Below, piece by piece: positions 1 through 8,707 of a DNA stretch of 64,000 nt. The stretch is from Streptomyces antibioticus. GTDB lineage: Bacteria > Actinomycetota > Actinomycetes > Streptomycetales > Streptomycetaceae. Both the position numbers and the translations under genes were made by a program. The stretch is taken from contig NZ_CM007717.1 of NCBI RefSeq assembly GCF_002019855.1, positions 3,040,645 through 3,104,644 of the forward strand, read 5' to 3'. The notes under the pieces are model-generated. The model was not told where the DNA came from and made no database searches. It saw nothing but the letters and a program-made list of their open reading frames with translations. Within the stretch, counting starts at the first letter, position 1. Every line of letters starts with the position of its first letter.

Positions 1-657
1 GGAGTCGTAGACCGAGTCGAAGATCATCGCGCGGGCGGGGGCGTCCTTGACGCCGACCGGCGCCGGGATGTCCCGGACGGCCCGGTCCAGCAGCGCGTCC
101 ACGCCGACCCCGGTCTTCGCGGAGACCCGCAGCACGTCGTCGGGGTCGCAGCCGACCAGGTTGGCCAGCTCCTCCGCGAACTTCTCGGGCTGCGCGGCCG
201 GCAGGTCGATCTTGTTCAGTACGGGGATGATCGTGAGGTCGTTCTCCATCGCCAGGTAGAGGTTGGCGAGGGTCTGCGCCTCGATGCCCTGGGCGGCGTC
301 GACGAGGAGGATGGTCCCCTCACAGGCCGCGAGCGACCGCGAGACCTCGTAGGTGAAGTCGACGTGCCCCGGCGTGTCGATCATGTTGAGGATGTGCGTG
401 TTGCCGGGGTCCTGGGTGGGAGCCCACGGCAGTCGCACCGCCTGGGACTTGATCGTGATGCCGCGCTCACGCTCGATGTCCATGCGGTCGAGGTACTGAG
501 CACGCATCTGCCGCTGCTCGACCACGCCGGTGAGCTGGAGCATCCGGTCGGCGAGCGTGGACTTGCCGTGGTCGATGTGCGCGATGATGCAGAAATTGCG
601 GATCAGAGCCGGGTCGGTACGGCTCGGTTCGGGCACATTCTTAGGGGTCGCGGGCAC
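1..657 (-). CDS. lepA: Elongation factor 4 (LepA GTPase), N-terminal part
   Basis: Translation GTPase that acts on the ribosome and back-translocates or remodels stalled elongation complexes. Only the first 219 residues are in the window; the gene runs off the left edge. The product starts [14 protein letters not shown] and quickly enters the G domain: the P-loop AHIDHGKST lies near residue 27, followed by the switch I stretch with ERGITIKSQ. The start is a GTG at 657, with an AGGA-like site about 8 bases upstream. It is divergent from rpsT, as is usual in actinobacteria, so the 220 bp between them hold both promoters. Identity is clear; the missing part should hold domains II-V and the LepA C-terminal domain. 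Confidence 0.96.
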   Translation of the reverse strand, partial: MPATPKNVPEPSRTDPALIRNFCIIAHIDHGKSTLADRMLQLTGVVEQRQMRAQYLDRMDIERERGITIKSQAVRLPWAPTQDPGNTHILNMIDTPGHVDFTYEVSRSLAACEGTILLVDAAQGIEAQTLANLYLAMENDLTIIPVLNKIDLPAAQPEKFAEELANLVGCDPDDVLRVSAKTGVGVDALLDRAVRDIPAPVGVKDAPARAMIFDSVYDS

Positions 658-746
658 GCAGGGTCCTGTCTCTTGAGGCGCCTTATGCCTCGGGTCGGAT
701 CGATACGTAGGTTCCATGGTCCCACGGGCGGCGACCGGGGACCGGT

Positions 747-776
747 TTGGGCCATCCTCCGGGCCGCTGGTAACGT
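747..776 (+). promoter_or_regulatory. Predicted rpsT promoter
   Basis: TTGGGC (747-752) and TAACGT (771-776) are separated by 18 bp. This fits a HrdB-type Streptomyces promoter and would start transcription near 783, giving rpsT a leader of about 95 bases. This is pattern matching only; no transcript data were available. Confidence 0.45.
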
Positions 777-784
777 GGAGGGCT

Positions 785-813
785 GTGTCTCATGCCCTCT
801 CAGCGCGAGACAC
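785..813 (+). promoter_or_regulatory. Hairpin in the rpsT 5' leader
   Basis: GTGTCTC (785-791) pairs perfectly with GAGACAC (807-813) around a 15-base loop, just after the predicted start of transcription. S20 is autoregulated in E. coli, so a leader structure could be a feedback site, but nothing in the sequence proves this. Confidence 0.3.
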
Positions 814-877
814 GCTTCAGAAATCACCTGGCGCGGGTCCCGAGCGGTCCCGTGCCTGAACCTGCAAAGGCTCATTC

Positions 878-1144
878 GTGGCGAACATCAAGTCCCAGAT
901 CAAGCGGATCAAGACCAACGAGAAGGCTCGGCTGCGCAACAAGGCCGTCAAGTCCTCCCTGAAGACCGCGATCCGCAAGGCCCGCGAGGCCGCTGCCGCG
1001 GGTGACGTCGAGAAGGCCACCGAGCTGCAGCGCGTCGCCGCGCGTCAGCTCGACAAGGCCGTCTCGAAGGGCGTCATCCACAAGAACCAGGCCGCCAACA
1101 AGAAGTCGGCGCTGGCTTCCAAGGTCGCGACCCTCAAGGGCTGA
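878..1144 (+). CDS. rpsT: 30S ribosomal protein S20
   Basis: An 88-residue basic helical protein that binds 16S rRNA early in assembly of the small subunit. The start [18 protein letters not shown] is the S20 signature, and the rest is the expected run of Lys/Arg/Ala-rich helices ending in ASKVATLKG. The start is a GTG at 878, which fits both the family N-terminus and the length. It is a single-gene unit on the plus strand, divergent from lepA and convergent with the SnoaL-like gene. A strong inverted repeat follows at 1271-1329. Confidence 0.98.
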   Translation: MANIKSQIKRIKTNEKARLRNKAVKSSLKTAIRKAREAAAAGDVEKATELQRVAARQLDKAVSKGVIHKNQAANKKSALASKVATLKG

Positions 1145-1270
1145 ACCTCTTACCTGATCTGACCGCCGGAAGGACCCAGAGCGGGCCCTCTCTCATCCGC
1201 TCCCGACCGGCACCCGAGGATCCGCGCGCGGCCTGCGTTCGCCACGCGGGCGCGGATCCGACATCGTGAA

Positions 1271-1329
1271 CCGAAGGCCCCGGCCGTCCCACACCCCGTC
1301 TCGGGGCGAGTGACGACCGGGGCCTTCGG
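1271..1329. terminator. Bidirectional terminator between rpsT and the SnoaL-like gene
   Basis: A perfect 13-bp stem, CCGAAGGCCCCGG (1271-1283) with its complement at 1317-1329, encloses a smaller CCCCG/CGGGG hairpin (1294-1307). It lies between convergent genes and can serve both. A second inverted repeat, GGATCCGCGC at 1218-1227 with 1250-1259, lies just upstream on the rpsT side. There is no T-run, as is common in Streptomyces. Confidence 0.75.
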
Positions 1330-1337
1330 CATGGGCC

Positions 1338-1736
1338 TCACGACCAGAACGCGTCGGCCCGGTCCATGTCCTCGACGCACTCGTCCAGGTCACTGATCTT
1401 GTCGCCGACGATCCGGAACACGATGCCTCCGTTCTCGTCGATGTGCCGGTCACCCCGGTCGGCGGTGAAACGGTGCACGGTCATCGCGTGCCCCCGCCCG
1501 TCGACGAAGACATGGAGCAGCTCCACCCGGAACGACCCGCCCGTCTCCGCGGCGAGCCGGCCGTAGTAGTCGCCGAGGACCGCGTCGATCCCCTTGTAGT
1601 CGCCCGACAGCGGGTGAGAGCCGGGAACGTGGTGCGTACAGTCCCCGGTCATCAGCGAGCGCAGGGTGTCCATGTCCCCGCGCTGGAACGCCTCGTAGCC
1701 CTTGCGCACGAGAGCCGCGTGCGGGTGTTCAGCCAT
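1338..1736 (-). CDS. SnoaL-like / ketosteroid-isomerase-fold protein
   Basis: A 132-residue single-domain protein of the NTF2-like (SnoaL) superfamily. The pattern is typical: an N-terminal helix (ALVRKGYEAFQRGDMDTL), then a cone-shaped sheet with HHVPGSHPLSGDYKG, a VHRFTADRGD strand and IVFRIVGDKISDLDE near the end. Such proteins may be isomerases, cyclases, hydrolases or non-catalytic; the substrate cannot be read from sequence. The ATG at 1736 was chosen because AAAGGTGG lies just upstream; earlier in-frame codons lack such a site. It stands alone between rpsT and holA. Confidence 0.75.
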   Translation of the reverse strand: MAEHPHAALVRKGYEAFQRGDMDTLRSLMTGDCTHHVPGSHPLSGDYKGIDAVLGDYYGRLAAETGGSFRVELLHVFVDGRGHAMTVHRFTADRGDRHIDENGGIVFRIVGDKISDLDECVEDMDRADAFWS

Positions 1737-1805
1737 GGCGATCGCCACCTTTCCCCATACGGGGGTGGATGAGGCTGACACCCACGATTGTCCTCTTCGC
1801 GGGGC

Positions 1806-2792
1806 CTATCGGCCCCTGGAGCGGGCCGCCCTCGCGACCGCCACGACCGCCTTCTCCAGGGCGTACTCCGGGTCGTCCCCGCCGCCCTTGACGCCCGCGT
1901 CCGCCTCGGCGACGGCCCGCAGCGCGTAGGCCACGCCGTCGGGGGTCCAGCCCCGCATCTGCTGTCTGACCCGGTCGATCTTCCACGGCGGCATGCCCAG
2001 CTCGCGGGCGAGATCGGCGGGCCGGCCGCCGCGCGCGGAGGACAGCTTGCCGATCGCCCGGACGCCCTGCGCGAGCGCGCTGGTGATCAGCACGGGCGCG
2101 ACCCCGGTGGCCAGCGACCAGCGCAACGCCTCCAGCGCCTCCGCCGCCCGCCCCTCCACGGCCCGGTCGGCGACGGTGAAGCTCGACGCCTCGGCCCGGC
2201 CCGTGTAGTACCGGCCCACCACCGCCTCGTCGATCGTCCCCTCGACGTCGGCGACCAACTGCGTCACCGCCGAGGCCAGCTCCCGCAGATCGCTGCCGAT
2301 CGCGTCCACCAGGGCCTGGCACGCCTCCGGTGTGGCGGACCGCCCGGTGGCCCGGAACTCCTGCCGCACGAACGCCAGCCGGTCCGCCGGCTTGGTCATC
2401 TTCGGGCAGGCCAGCTCCCGCGCCCCCGCCTTGCGCGCGGCGTCCAGCAGCGCCTTCCCCTTGGCCCCGCCGGCGTGCAGCAGCACCAGCGTGATCTCCT
2501 CGGCGGGCGCCCCCAGGTACGCCTTCACGTCCTTGATCGTGTCGGCCGACAGATCCTGCGCGTTCCGTACGACGACGACCTTGCGCTCGGCGAAGAGCGA
2601 GGGGCTGGTCAGCTCGGCGAGCGTGCCGGGCTGCAACTGGTCCGGGGTCAGATCACGCACGTCCGTGTCGGCGTCGGCGGCCCGGGCGGCGGCCACCACC
2701 TCCTGCACAACGCGGTCGAGCAGCAGCTCCTCCTGCCCCACGGCGAGCGTCAGAGGGGCGAGGGGGTCTTCGGTCGCACTCTTCCTGGCCAT
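1806..2792 (-). CDS. holA: DNA polymerase III subunit delta
   Basis: The clamp-loader subunit that opens the beta sliding clamp. The product of about 328 residues has the family layout: an N-terminal AAA+-like domain beginning TLAVGQEELLLDRVV, a FAERKVVVVRNAQDL strand, KGKALLDAARKAGA in the middle, and the C-terminal collar domain with WKIDRVRQQMRGW and the AYALRAVAEADAGVKGG helix. The start is placed at ATG 2792 (MARKSATEDP); an in-frame ATG at 2804 and others upstream are possible. In Streptomyces holA commonly lies downstream of the comEC region, as here, with a small gene and an acetyltransferase between. Confidence 0.92.
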   Translation of the reverse strand: MARKSATEDPLAPLTLAVGQEELLLDRVVQEVVAAARAADADTDVRDLTPDQLQPGTLAELTSPSLFAERKVVVVRNAQDLSADTIKDVKAYLGAPAEEITLVLLHAGGAKGKALLDAARKAGARELACPKMTKPADRLAFVRQEFRATGRSATPEACQALVDAIGSDLRELASAVTQLVADVEGTIDEAVVGRYYTGRAEASSFTVADRAVEGRAAEALEALRWSLATGVAPVLITSALAQGVRAIGKLSSARGGRPADLARELGMPPWKIDRVRQQMRGWTPDGVAYALRAVAEADAGVKGGGDDPEYALEKAVVAVARAARSRGR

Positions 2793-2857
2793 CCCCGAAA
2801 GCATCCCACGCCCCACTGACAGCCGGGTCCCCTGTCAGCCACGGTCAGCGCCCGGGG

Positions 2858-3112
2858 CTACGGCTCCTCCCGCCAGCCGTCCCACTCCGCCGCGAACTCG
2901 TCCAGCGCCGCCGCGTCGAGCCGGTTCTCCTCGTCCGCCAGCACGATCAGCCACTGGGCGTCCTCCGCGTCGTCCTCGCCGGCCAGGGCGTCGCGGACGA
3001 TCCTCGGCTCCTCCGCCACCCCGAACCGCTCCCCGAGCGCCTCCGCCGCCTCCTGCGCGGCATCGCGGTCCGGCAGCACCAGCACATGTCTCACATCGCT
3101 CACGCGCCCCAT
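2858..3112 (-). CDS. Small conserved hypothetical acidic protein
   Basis: A protein of about 84 residues with an alternating strand-helix pattern: RHVLVLPDRDAAQEAAEAL, then a second strand WLIVLADEENRL, ending AEWDGWREEP. It has no signal peptide, membrane segment or recognisable catalytic motif. The shape suggests a small ferredoxin-like or regulatory fold, but this is inference. ATG 3112 is used; GTG 3103 (VSDVRHV) is an equally good start. It lies between holA and the arylamine acetyltransferase on the same strand with short gaps, so co-transcription is likely. Confidence 0.7.
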   Translation of the reverse strand: MGRVSDVRHVLVLPDRDAAQEAAEALGERFGVAEEPRIVRDALAGEDDAEDAQWLIVLADEENRLDAAALDEFAAEWDGWREEP

Positions 3113-3158
3113 TTTCCGGTACGCGCGCGAGGCCAACGCCGGGGCCCCACCTCCCGCC

Positions 3159-4037
3159 TCACACCGGCCGCCGCTCCCGCACCTCCGGCACCTCCCCCAG
3201 CTCGATCCCGAACCGCTCCCGGTACACCGCCAGCACCTCCTCGTCCGTCCCCAACTCCTTCTCCTCGCTGGTCCCTCCGACGCTCGTCACCTTGAGCCGC
3301 CGCCCGCTGAGCGTGACCCTCCCGCCGTCCTCCGTGACCCGCGAGCAGACCAGGGACTTCGTGAAGTGCGACCCCGGCGCGGTGCGATGCCACCAGGCAC
3401 CGGAGACGAAGTCGCGCAGTGTCCGGGGCCGCACCTCAAGGCGGTACTCGCGCGAGCCGTTGCGCACGACGTCCAGGTCGGCCGCCTCCGACCGCCGCGC
3501 CGCCCGACCGCCGCCGCCCTTCACCCCGGCCTGGTCGGGACCGGCCTCGACGATCCGGAACACGCCCCCAGGATCGTCCTGCTCGCCCCGGTCCTCGAAA
3601 CGGAGCGGATAGTGGCTGTGCGCCCCGAACCCGACGTCCGCCAGCCAGTCCCCGGCGTCCACCGTCCGCACCCGCAGCGCGAGATGGTCGAACGGGATGC
3701 CCAGCACCCCCCGGTCCCCGTACACCCGCGCCGCGAGCACCGTCACATCGAAACCCAGCGCCGTCAGCAGCGCCCCGAACGCCCCGTTCAGCTCGTAACA
3801 GAACCCTCCCCGGTGCCCGTCGACGATCTTCTCCACCAGCCGCCCCGGCTCCAGCTCGATCTCCTCTCCCAGATGCACCGACAGATTCTCGAAGGGCACG
3901 GCCCGCAGATGCCGCAGATGCAGCTCCCGCAGGACGTCGACGGTGGGCCACGCGGGCTGCTCGGCCCCGAGGCGGCGCAGATAGGCGTCGACCAGACGGG
4001 CGTCGAGCCGAAGGGAATCGACCTGTACGGAATCCAT
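3159..4037 (-). CDS. nat: Arylamine N-acetyltransferase
   Basis: Transfers acetyl from acetyl-CoA to arylamines or hydrazines through a cysteine thioester. At 292 residues it is close to the family norm. The catalytic triad is visible: Cys80 in RGGFCYELN, His118 in PFDHLALRV and Asp134 in WLADVGFGAH. The N-terminal LDAYLRRLG and PFENLSVHLGE stretches are also family hallmarks. The start is ATG 4037; the stop of comEC lies 4 bp upstream, so it is read as the last member of the comEA-comEC unit. Physiological substrates are unknown; related Streptomyces enzymes act in xenobiotic handling or in amide formation in secondary metabolism. Confidence 0.93.
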   Translation of the reverse strand: MDSVQVDSLRLDARLVDAYLRRLGAEQPAWPTVDVLRELHLRHLRAVPFENLSVHLGEEIELEPGRLVEKIVDGHRGGFCYELNGAFGALLTALGFDVTVLAARVYGDRGVLGIPFDHLALRVRTVDAGDWLADVGFGAHSHYPLRFEDRGEQDDPGGVFRIVEAGPDQAGVKGGGGRAARRSEAADLDVVRNGSREYRLEVRPRTLRDFVSGAWWHRTAPGSHFTKSLVCSRVTEDGGRVTLSGRRLKVTSVGGTSEEKELGTDEEVLAVYRERFGIELGEVPEVRERRPV

Positions 4038-4041
4038 GCCC

Positions 4042-6576
4042 TCAGTCTCGCGCCACGCGCAGCGCACCGCCCGCACCCACGACCGCGAGCGCCCCGTCCC
4101 GGTCCGTCCGCAGCACCCTCGCACCGCCCGCGCGCAACGCCGCGACCGTGCTCGGAGCGGGGTGACCGTACGAGTTGTCCGCGCCGCAGGAGATCAGCGC
4201 CACCCGGGGCGCCACCGCGCGTATCAGGTCCGGATCCTGGTACGCCGACCCGTGATGGGCGACCTTCAGCACGTCCACCCCTCTCCACCGCCCCGCCCCC
4301 GGCGAGCGCGCCAGCGCCCGCTGGGCCGGGGGTTCCAGATCCCCGAGCAGCAGCATCCGCAGCCCGCCCGACCGCACCCCGAGCGCCACGCTCGCGTCGT
4401 TGGGTCCCTCGGGCTCCGGCGTCGGCCGGGGCGGCGGCCACAGCACCTCCCAGTCGAGGGGACCGGCCCGGCGCCGCTCCCCCGCCACCGCCCGCACCAC
4501 CGGCACCTTCCGCGCCGCCGCCTCCCGCCGCACGAACTCCACCTGCCCCGCCGGCTCCTCGAACCCGGTGGTCTCGATCGCCCCCACCTCCCGCCCGCGC
4601 AGCACCCCGGGCAGCCCGGCGACATGGTCGGCGTGGAAGTGGGTGAGGACGACCAGCGGCACCCTGGTGATGCCGAGCGTGCGCAGGCAGCGGTCGGCCA
4701 GCGCCGGGTCCGGCCCGGCGTCCACCACGACCCCGGTGCCCCCGCCCGCCGCGAGAACCGTCGCGTCGCCCTGACCCACGTCGCACATCGCCAGACGCCA
4801 GCCCGGTGGCGGCCAGCCCGTGAGCACCCGGGTCAGCCGGGGCGGCTGCACCACCGCCAGCACGAGCAGCACCCCGCAGACCGCGCACAGCCAGGGCCGG
4901 CCCAGCAGCCGCCGCACGACGAGCAGCACCGCCGCCGTGGCGAGCGCGAGCAGCAGCGCGCCGGTCCAGCCGCCCGGCCAGTCCACGCCTCCGCCCGGCA
5001 GCGCCGCCCCGGCCCGGGCGATGCCCGCGATCCAGCCTGCCGGCCAACTCGCGCACCAGGACAGCGCCTTGGCGACCGGCATCGCCATGGGCGCGGTCAC
5101 CAGCGCGGCGAAGCCCAGCACCGTGGCCGGCGCCACCGCGAACTCCACCAGGAGGTTGCACGGCACCGCCACCAGGCTCACCCGCGCCGACAGCACCGCC
5201 ACCACCGGCGCGCACAGCGCCTGCGCCGCGCCCGCCGCCGCCAGCGCCTCCGCGAGCCTCGGCGGCACCCCGCGCCGACGCAGCCCGGCGCTCCAGCGCG
5301 GCGCCACCGTCAGCAGCGCCCCGGTGGCCAGCACCGACAGCAGGAACCCGTAACTCCGGGCCAGCCAGGGGTCGTAGAGCACCAGGAGCAGCACCGCCGT
5401 CGCCAGCGCCGGCAGCAGCGATCTGCGGCGGCCGGTGGCGAGGGCGAGCAGCACGACGGCTCCGCAGGCCGCCGCCCGCAGCACGCTCGGGTCGGGCCGG
5501 CACACGACGACGAACCCGAGGGTGAGGCCACCGCCGAGCAGCGCGGTCCCTCGCAGCGAGATGCCCAGGCGCGGCGCCGGCCCCCGCCGCTCGACCCGCT
5601 GGGCCAGTCCCGGCGGGCCGAGGAGCAGCGCGAGGATGATCGTCAGATTGCTGCCCGACACGGCCAGCGTGTGGGCGAGGTCCGTCTCCTTGAACGCCTC
5701 GTCCAGCTCCGGCGTGACCCGCCCGGTGTCCCCGACGACCAGCCCGGGCAGCAGCGCCCTGGCGTCCGCCGGAAGCCCGTCGGTGGCCTCCCGCAGCCCC
5801 GCCCGCAGCCGCCCGGCCACCCGCTGGGCGGCGGACGGTTCCGCCACGACCGAGGGCGGCCCGCCGTCCCGCACCCGCAGCACCCCGGCGATGCGGTCCC
5901 CGCCGACGGTGGCGGGAGCCAGCCGCCCGGTGACCCGCACCCGGGTGGACGGCAGCAGCCCGAGCCACGGCGACCCGTCCTGCGCCCGCGCGTCCTCCTC
6001 GGCGTCCACGATCATCAGCACCGGGGTCCGCGTCGCCACGGACGTGCCGTCCCGCCCGTCGACGCGCCGGACCATCCCGGGGACCAGCACCGCCGCGGAC
6101 GTGACGCGGTCCCCTCTGACCCTGGGGCGGCTCAGCCGCGGATCGGACCCGATCTCGACCTCGGCCGTGACGATCGCGTACTCCCGCACCAGCCCCGGCA
6201 CCGGCCCCCGCCGCACATCAGCACCGTGCAGCCCCGCGGAGACGGCGGCCGCGCCGACGCAGAGGAGGGTGGCGGCGAGGGTGGCCCCGGCCCAGTGGCG
6301 ACGGGCCGGCAGCACCCCTGCGCGGGCCGACAGCACCCCCGCCGCGATCAGACACACCAGCGCGATGCCGACCGCCACCGCCACGGACGCGTCCAGCGCG
6401 AGCGCCGCCGTCGCCCAGGCCGCGAGCGCGGGCGGGACCAGGCGCAGATCCGCCGGACCCTCCTGCCGGGGATGCGCGTCGCCCAGCCGTTTCCCGGACA
6501 CCGCGTGCACGGCCCGCCGGGCCCTGGACCCGGGCGGCCCCGCACGCACCCTCCCGACGCTCACCTCGCCCCTCAT
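4042..6576 (-). CDS. comEC: ComEC/Rec2-type membrane DNA-uptake channel with metallo-beta-lactamase domain
   Basis: An 844-residue polytopic membrane protein. The first third has membrane segments around a soluble OB-like domain (EVEIGSDPRLSRPRVRGDRV). The central competence domain includes DLAHTLAVSGSNLTIIL and many helices. From about residue 600 there is a metallo-beta-lactamase domain with MCDVGQGDATVL and the metal motif THFHADHVAGLPG, ending AHHGSAYQDPD and CGADNSYGHPAP. In naturally competent bacteria ComEC carries single-stranded DNA across the membrane; Streptomyces is not known to be readily competent, so the role here is open. The ATG overlaps the comEA stop (ATGA), showing translational coupling. 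Confidence 0.93.
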   Translation of the reverse strand: MRGEVSVGRVRAGPPGSRARRAVHAVSGKRLGDAHPRQEGPADLRLVPPALAAWATAALALDASVAVAVGIALVCLIAAGVLSARAGVLPARRHWAGATLAATLLCVGAAAVSAGLHGADVRRGPVPGLVREYAIVTAEVEIGSDPRLSRPRVRGDRVTSAAVLVPGMVRRVDGRDGTSVATRTPVLMIVDAEEDARAQDGSPWLGLLPSTRVRVTGRLAPATVGGDRIAGVLRVRDGGPPSVVAEPSAAQRVAGRLRAGLREATDGLPADARALLPGLVVGDTGRVTPELDEAFKETDLAHTLAVSGSNLTIILALLLGPPGLAQRVERRGPAPRLGISLRGTALLGGGLTLGFVVVCRPDPSVLRAAACGAVVLLALATGRRRSLLPALATAVLLLVLYDPWLARSYGFLLSVLATGALLTVAPRWSAGLRRRGVPPRLAEALAAAGAAQALCAPVVAVLSARVSLVAVPCNLLVEFAVAPATVLGFAALVTAPMAMPVAKALSWCASWPAGWIAGIARAGAALPGGGVDWPGGWTGALLLALATAAVLLVVRRLLGRPWLCAVCGVLLVLAVVQPPRLTRVLTGWPPPGWRLAMCDVGQGDATVLAAGGGTGVVVDAGPDPALADRCLRTLGITRVPLVVLTHFHADHVAGLPGVLRGREVGAIETTGFEEPAGQVEFVRREAAARKVPVVRAVAGERRRAGPLDWEVLWPPPRPTPEPEGPNDASVALGVRSGGLRMLLLGDLEPPAQRALARSPGAGRWRGVDVLKVAHHGSAYQDPDLIRAVAPRVALISCGADNSYGHPAPSTVAALRAGGARVLRTDRDGALAVVGAGGALRVARD

Positions 6577-7634
6577 GGCCGGACGAGGTTCCGCAGATCG
6601 GCGAAGCGCCGGGCACCGATGCCCTTGACCTCGCGCAGTTCGTCCACCGACCGGAAACCGCCGTTCCGTGTGCGGTGGTCGATGATGTGCTGGGCCAGGA
6701 CGGGGCCCACGCCCGGCAGCGTGTCGAGCTGCTCCACGGTGGCGGTGTTGAGCGAGACCACGGCCGGGACACCGGGCGGGGCGTTCGCCGGAGCACCGGC
6801 CGGGGCACCCCCGGCGCCCGGAGCGGGCGGCGCCGACCCACCGACCACCACCTGTTCGCCGTCCACGAGGACCCGCGCCTGGTTGAGGCCCTCGGTGTTC
6901 GTCCCCGGCCGCACCCCGCCGGCCGCGCTCAGGGCGTCGGCCACCCGGGAACCGGCCGGCAGCCGATGGATCCCGGGCTCGCGGACCTTCCCGCTGACGT
7001 CCACCACGATCTCGGCCGCGGGAGTGGCGGCGGGAGCGGACCCGGCGCCCGGGGAATCCGGATCGGCCGCCGCCCCCTCACGCTCCCCCTCCCCGTACGG
7101 CGCCGCCCGCACCACCTCCGGTGCCGACACGGGCTCGGCCCGGCCGGACCGGAAGTGCTGCACGGCGAAGCCCGCGGCGACGACCAGCACCACCGTGAGC
7201 GCCAGCACGCTCCGCCGCTCCACACCGCACCGCGCCTGCACCCACACCGGCAGCCGCTCCCGCAACGCCGCCCCGAACCGCTCCCGCAGACCGCCCCCGG
7301 CGACCCGCGCCGGTGCCTCGGTCAGCCCGGCACCGCCAACGCCCCCGACCGTCGGCCCCGTCACCGACTCCCGTCGGTCCACGGCCCGTTCGTCGAAGAG
7401 TGCCGCCGCCCGCCGCCGCAGCTCCTCCGCCGAGGCCCGCCGGTGTCCGGCATGGCCGGGTCCAAGTCCAGGTCCAGATCCACGTCCAAGTCCAGGGCCG
7501 GGACCGGGTCCAGGGCCGGACGGGCGGCGGAGGCTCAGGCGGCGCGCAGAAGTACGGGGCCGCCCGTCGGAGCCGGCCCCACGGCCGGGTCCGCTGGTCG
7601 GGTACGAGGTGCGAGTACGTGATCGAAGTGCCAT
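6573..7634 (-). CDS. comEA: ComEA-like membrane-anchored DNA-binding protein
   Basis: A protein of about 353 residues: a cytoplasmic N-terminus rich in Gly-Pro repeats, one membrane helix (SVLALTVVLVVAAGFAVQHF), a linker, an SLBB domain (IVVDVSGKVREPGIHRLPAG) and two C-terminal helix-hairpin-helix motifs (LDTLPGVGPVLAQHI and VKGIGARRFADL). In competent bacteria ComEA binds incoming duplex DNA outside the membrane and hands it to ComEC. ATG 7634 is preferred; GTG 7652 is possible. The Gly-Pro stretch (about 7440-7520) is encoded by near-perfect six-base repeats and is likely length-variable. It is coupled to comEC by a 4-base overlap. Confidence 0.9.
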   Translation of the reverse strand: MALRSRTRTSYPTSGPGRGAGSDGRPRTSARRLSLRRPSGPGPGPGPGLGRGSGPGLGPGHAGHRRASAEELRRRAAALFDERAVDRRESVTGPTVGGVGGAGLTEAPARVAGGGLRERFGAALRERLPVWVQARCGVERRSVLALTVVLVVAAGFAVQHFRSGRAEPVSAPEVVRAAPYGEGEREGAAADPDSPGAGSAPAATPAAEIVVDVSGKVREPGIHRLPAGSRVADALSAAGGVRPGTNTEGLNQARVLVDGEQVVVGGSAPPAPGAGGAPAGAPANAPPGVPAVVSLNTATVEQLDTLPGVGPVLAQHIIDHRTRNGGFRSVDELREVKGIGARRFADLRNLVRP

Positions 7635-7776
7635 GCCCCGAGGATCGGACACTTCGCCAGATCGCGATGATCTTGCTCAATTCCCGTGGATTACCGCCCG
7701 GTTGTGGACAACCGCGCCACCCCCACGGGTGAAGGGGCGCCCCTGCGACCCCGCGCGCCCCCGCGCCCCCCCGACC

Positions 7777-8622
7777 TCACCGGGGCGAGACCACGGCCCC
7801 CAGCAACCCCGGCCCCGTGTGCGCCCCGATCACCGCGCCGACCTCGCTCACATGCAGGTCCGCGAGGCCGGGCACCCTCGTCCGCAACCGGTCCGCGAGC
7901 GCGGACGCCCGCTCCGGGGCCGCCAGATGGTGCACGGCGATGTCGACGGAGGCGCTCCCCGCCCGGTCGGCCACCAGCTCCTCCAGGCGTGCGATCGCCC
8001 TCGACGCCGTCCGGACCTTCTCCAGCAGCTCGATCCGGCCGCCGTCGAGCTGGAGCAGCGGCTTCACCGCGAGCGCGGAGCCCAACAGGGCCTGGGCGGC
8101 GCCGATCCGGCCGCCGCGGCGCAGATAGTCGAGGGTGTCGACGTAGAAGTAGGCGGAGGTGCCGGCGGCCCGTTTCTCCGCGGCGGTGACCGCCTCGTCG
8201 ACCGTTCCGCCCGACTCCGCCACCTCGGCCGCGGCGAGCGCGCAGAAGCCGAGGGCCATCGCGACCATGCCGGTGTCCACCACCCGCACCGGCACCGGTG
8301 CCTCCCGGGCCGCGACCACGGCCGCGTCGTACGTGCCGGACAGTTCGGCGGAGAGATGGAGGGAGACGATGCCGGTCGCGCCGGACTCGGCGACCCTGCG
8401 GTAGGTCTCCGCGAAGCGCTGCGGGCTCGGGCGCGAGGTGGTGACGGGGCGTCGCTTCTGGAGCGCCTGGGCGAGGGAGCGGGTCGAGATCTCGGTGCCC
8501 TCTTCGAGGGCCTGGTCGCCGAGGACGACGGTCAGGGGCACCGCGGTGATGCCGTGACGCTCCATCGTCCGCTGCGGCAGGTAGGCCGTGGAATCCGTGA
8601 CGATCGCGACATGGCGGGACAT
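7777..8622 (-). CDS. DegV family fatty-acid-binding protein
   Basis: A 281-residue soluble protein. The N-terminus HVAIVTDSTAYLP and the lipid-contact motifs TSRPSPQRF and SLHLSAELSGTYDAA are diagnostic of DegV/FakB. The C-terminal domain with FYVDTLDYLRRGGRIG and the final GAVIGAHTGPGLLG complete the fold. FakB proteins present a fatty acid to the FakA kinase; no fakA homologue is visible nearby, so the partner must be elsewhere. The ATG at 8622 fits the family start. It is on the same strand as comEA but separated by about 140 bp. Confidence 0.92.
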   Translation of the reverse strand: MSRHVAIVTDSTAYLPQRTMERHGITAVPLTVVLGDQALEEGTEISTRSLAQALQKRRPVTTSRPSPQRFAETYRRVAESGATGIVSLHLSAELSGTYDAAVVAAREAPVPVRVVDTGMVAMALGFCALAAAEVAESGGTVDEAVTAAEKRAAGTSAYFYVDTLDYLRRGGRIGAAQALLGSALAVKPLLQLDGGRIELLEKVRTASRAIARLEELVADRAGSASVDIAVHHLAAPERASALADRLRTRVPGLADLHVSEVGAVIGAHTGPGLLGAVVSPR

Positions 8623-8707
8623 GAGCTGGAGGTTACCTGGCGTAGCTCCGGGACCGCAGCCCGGCCCCTCTCATCCGGGAGGCCCTTGACCGGATCATGG
8701 CCCCGCC

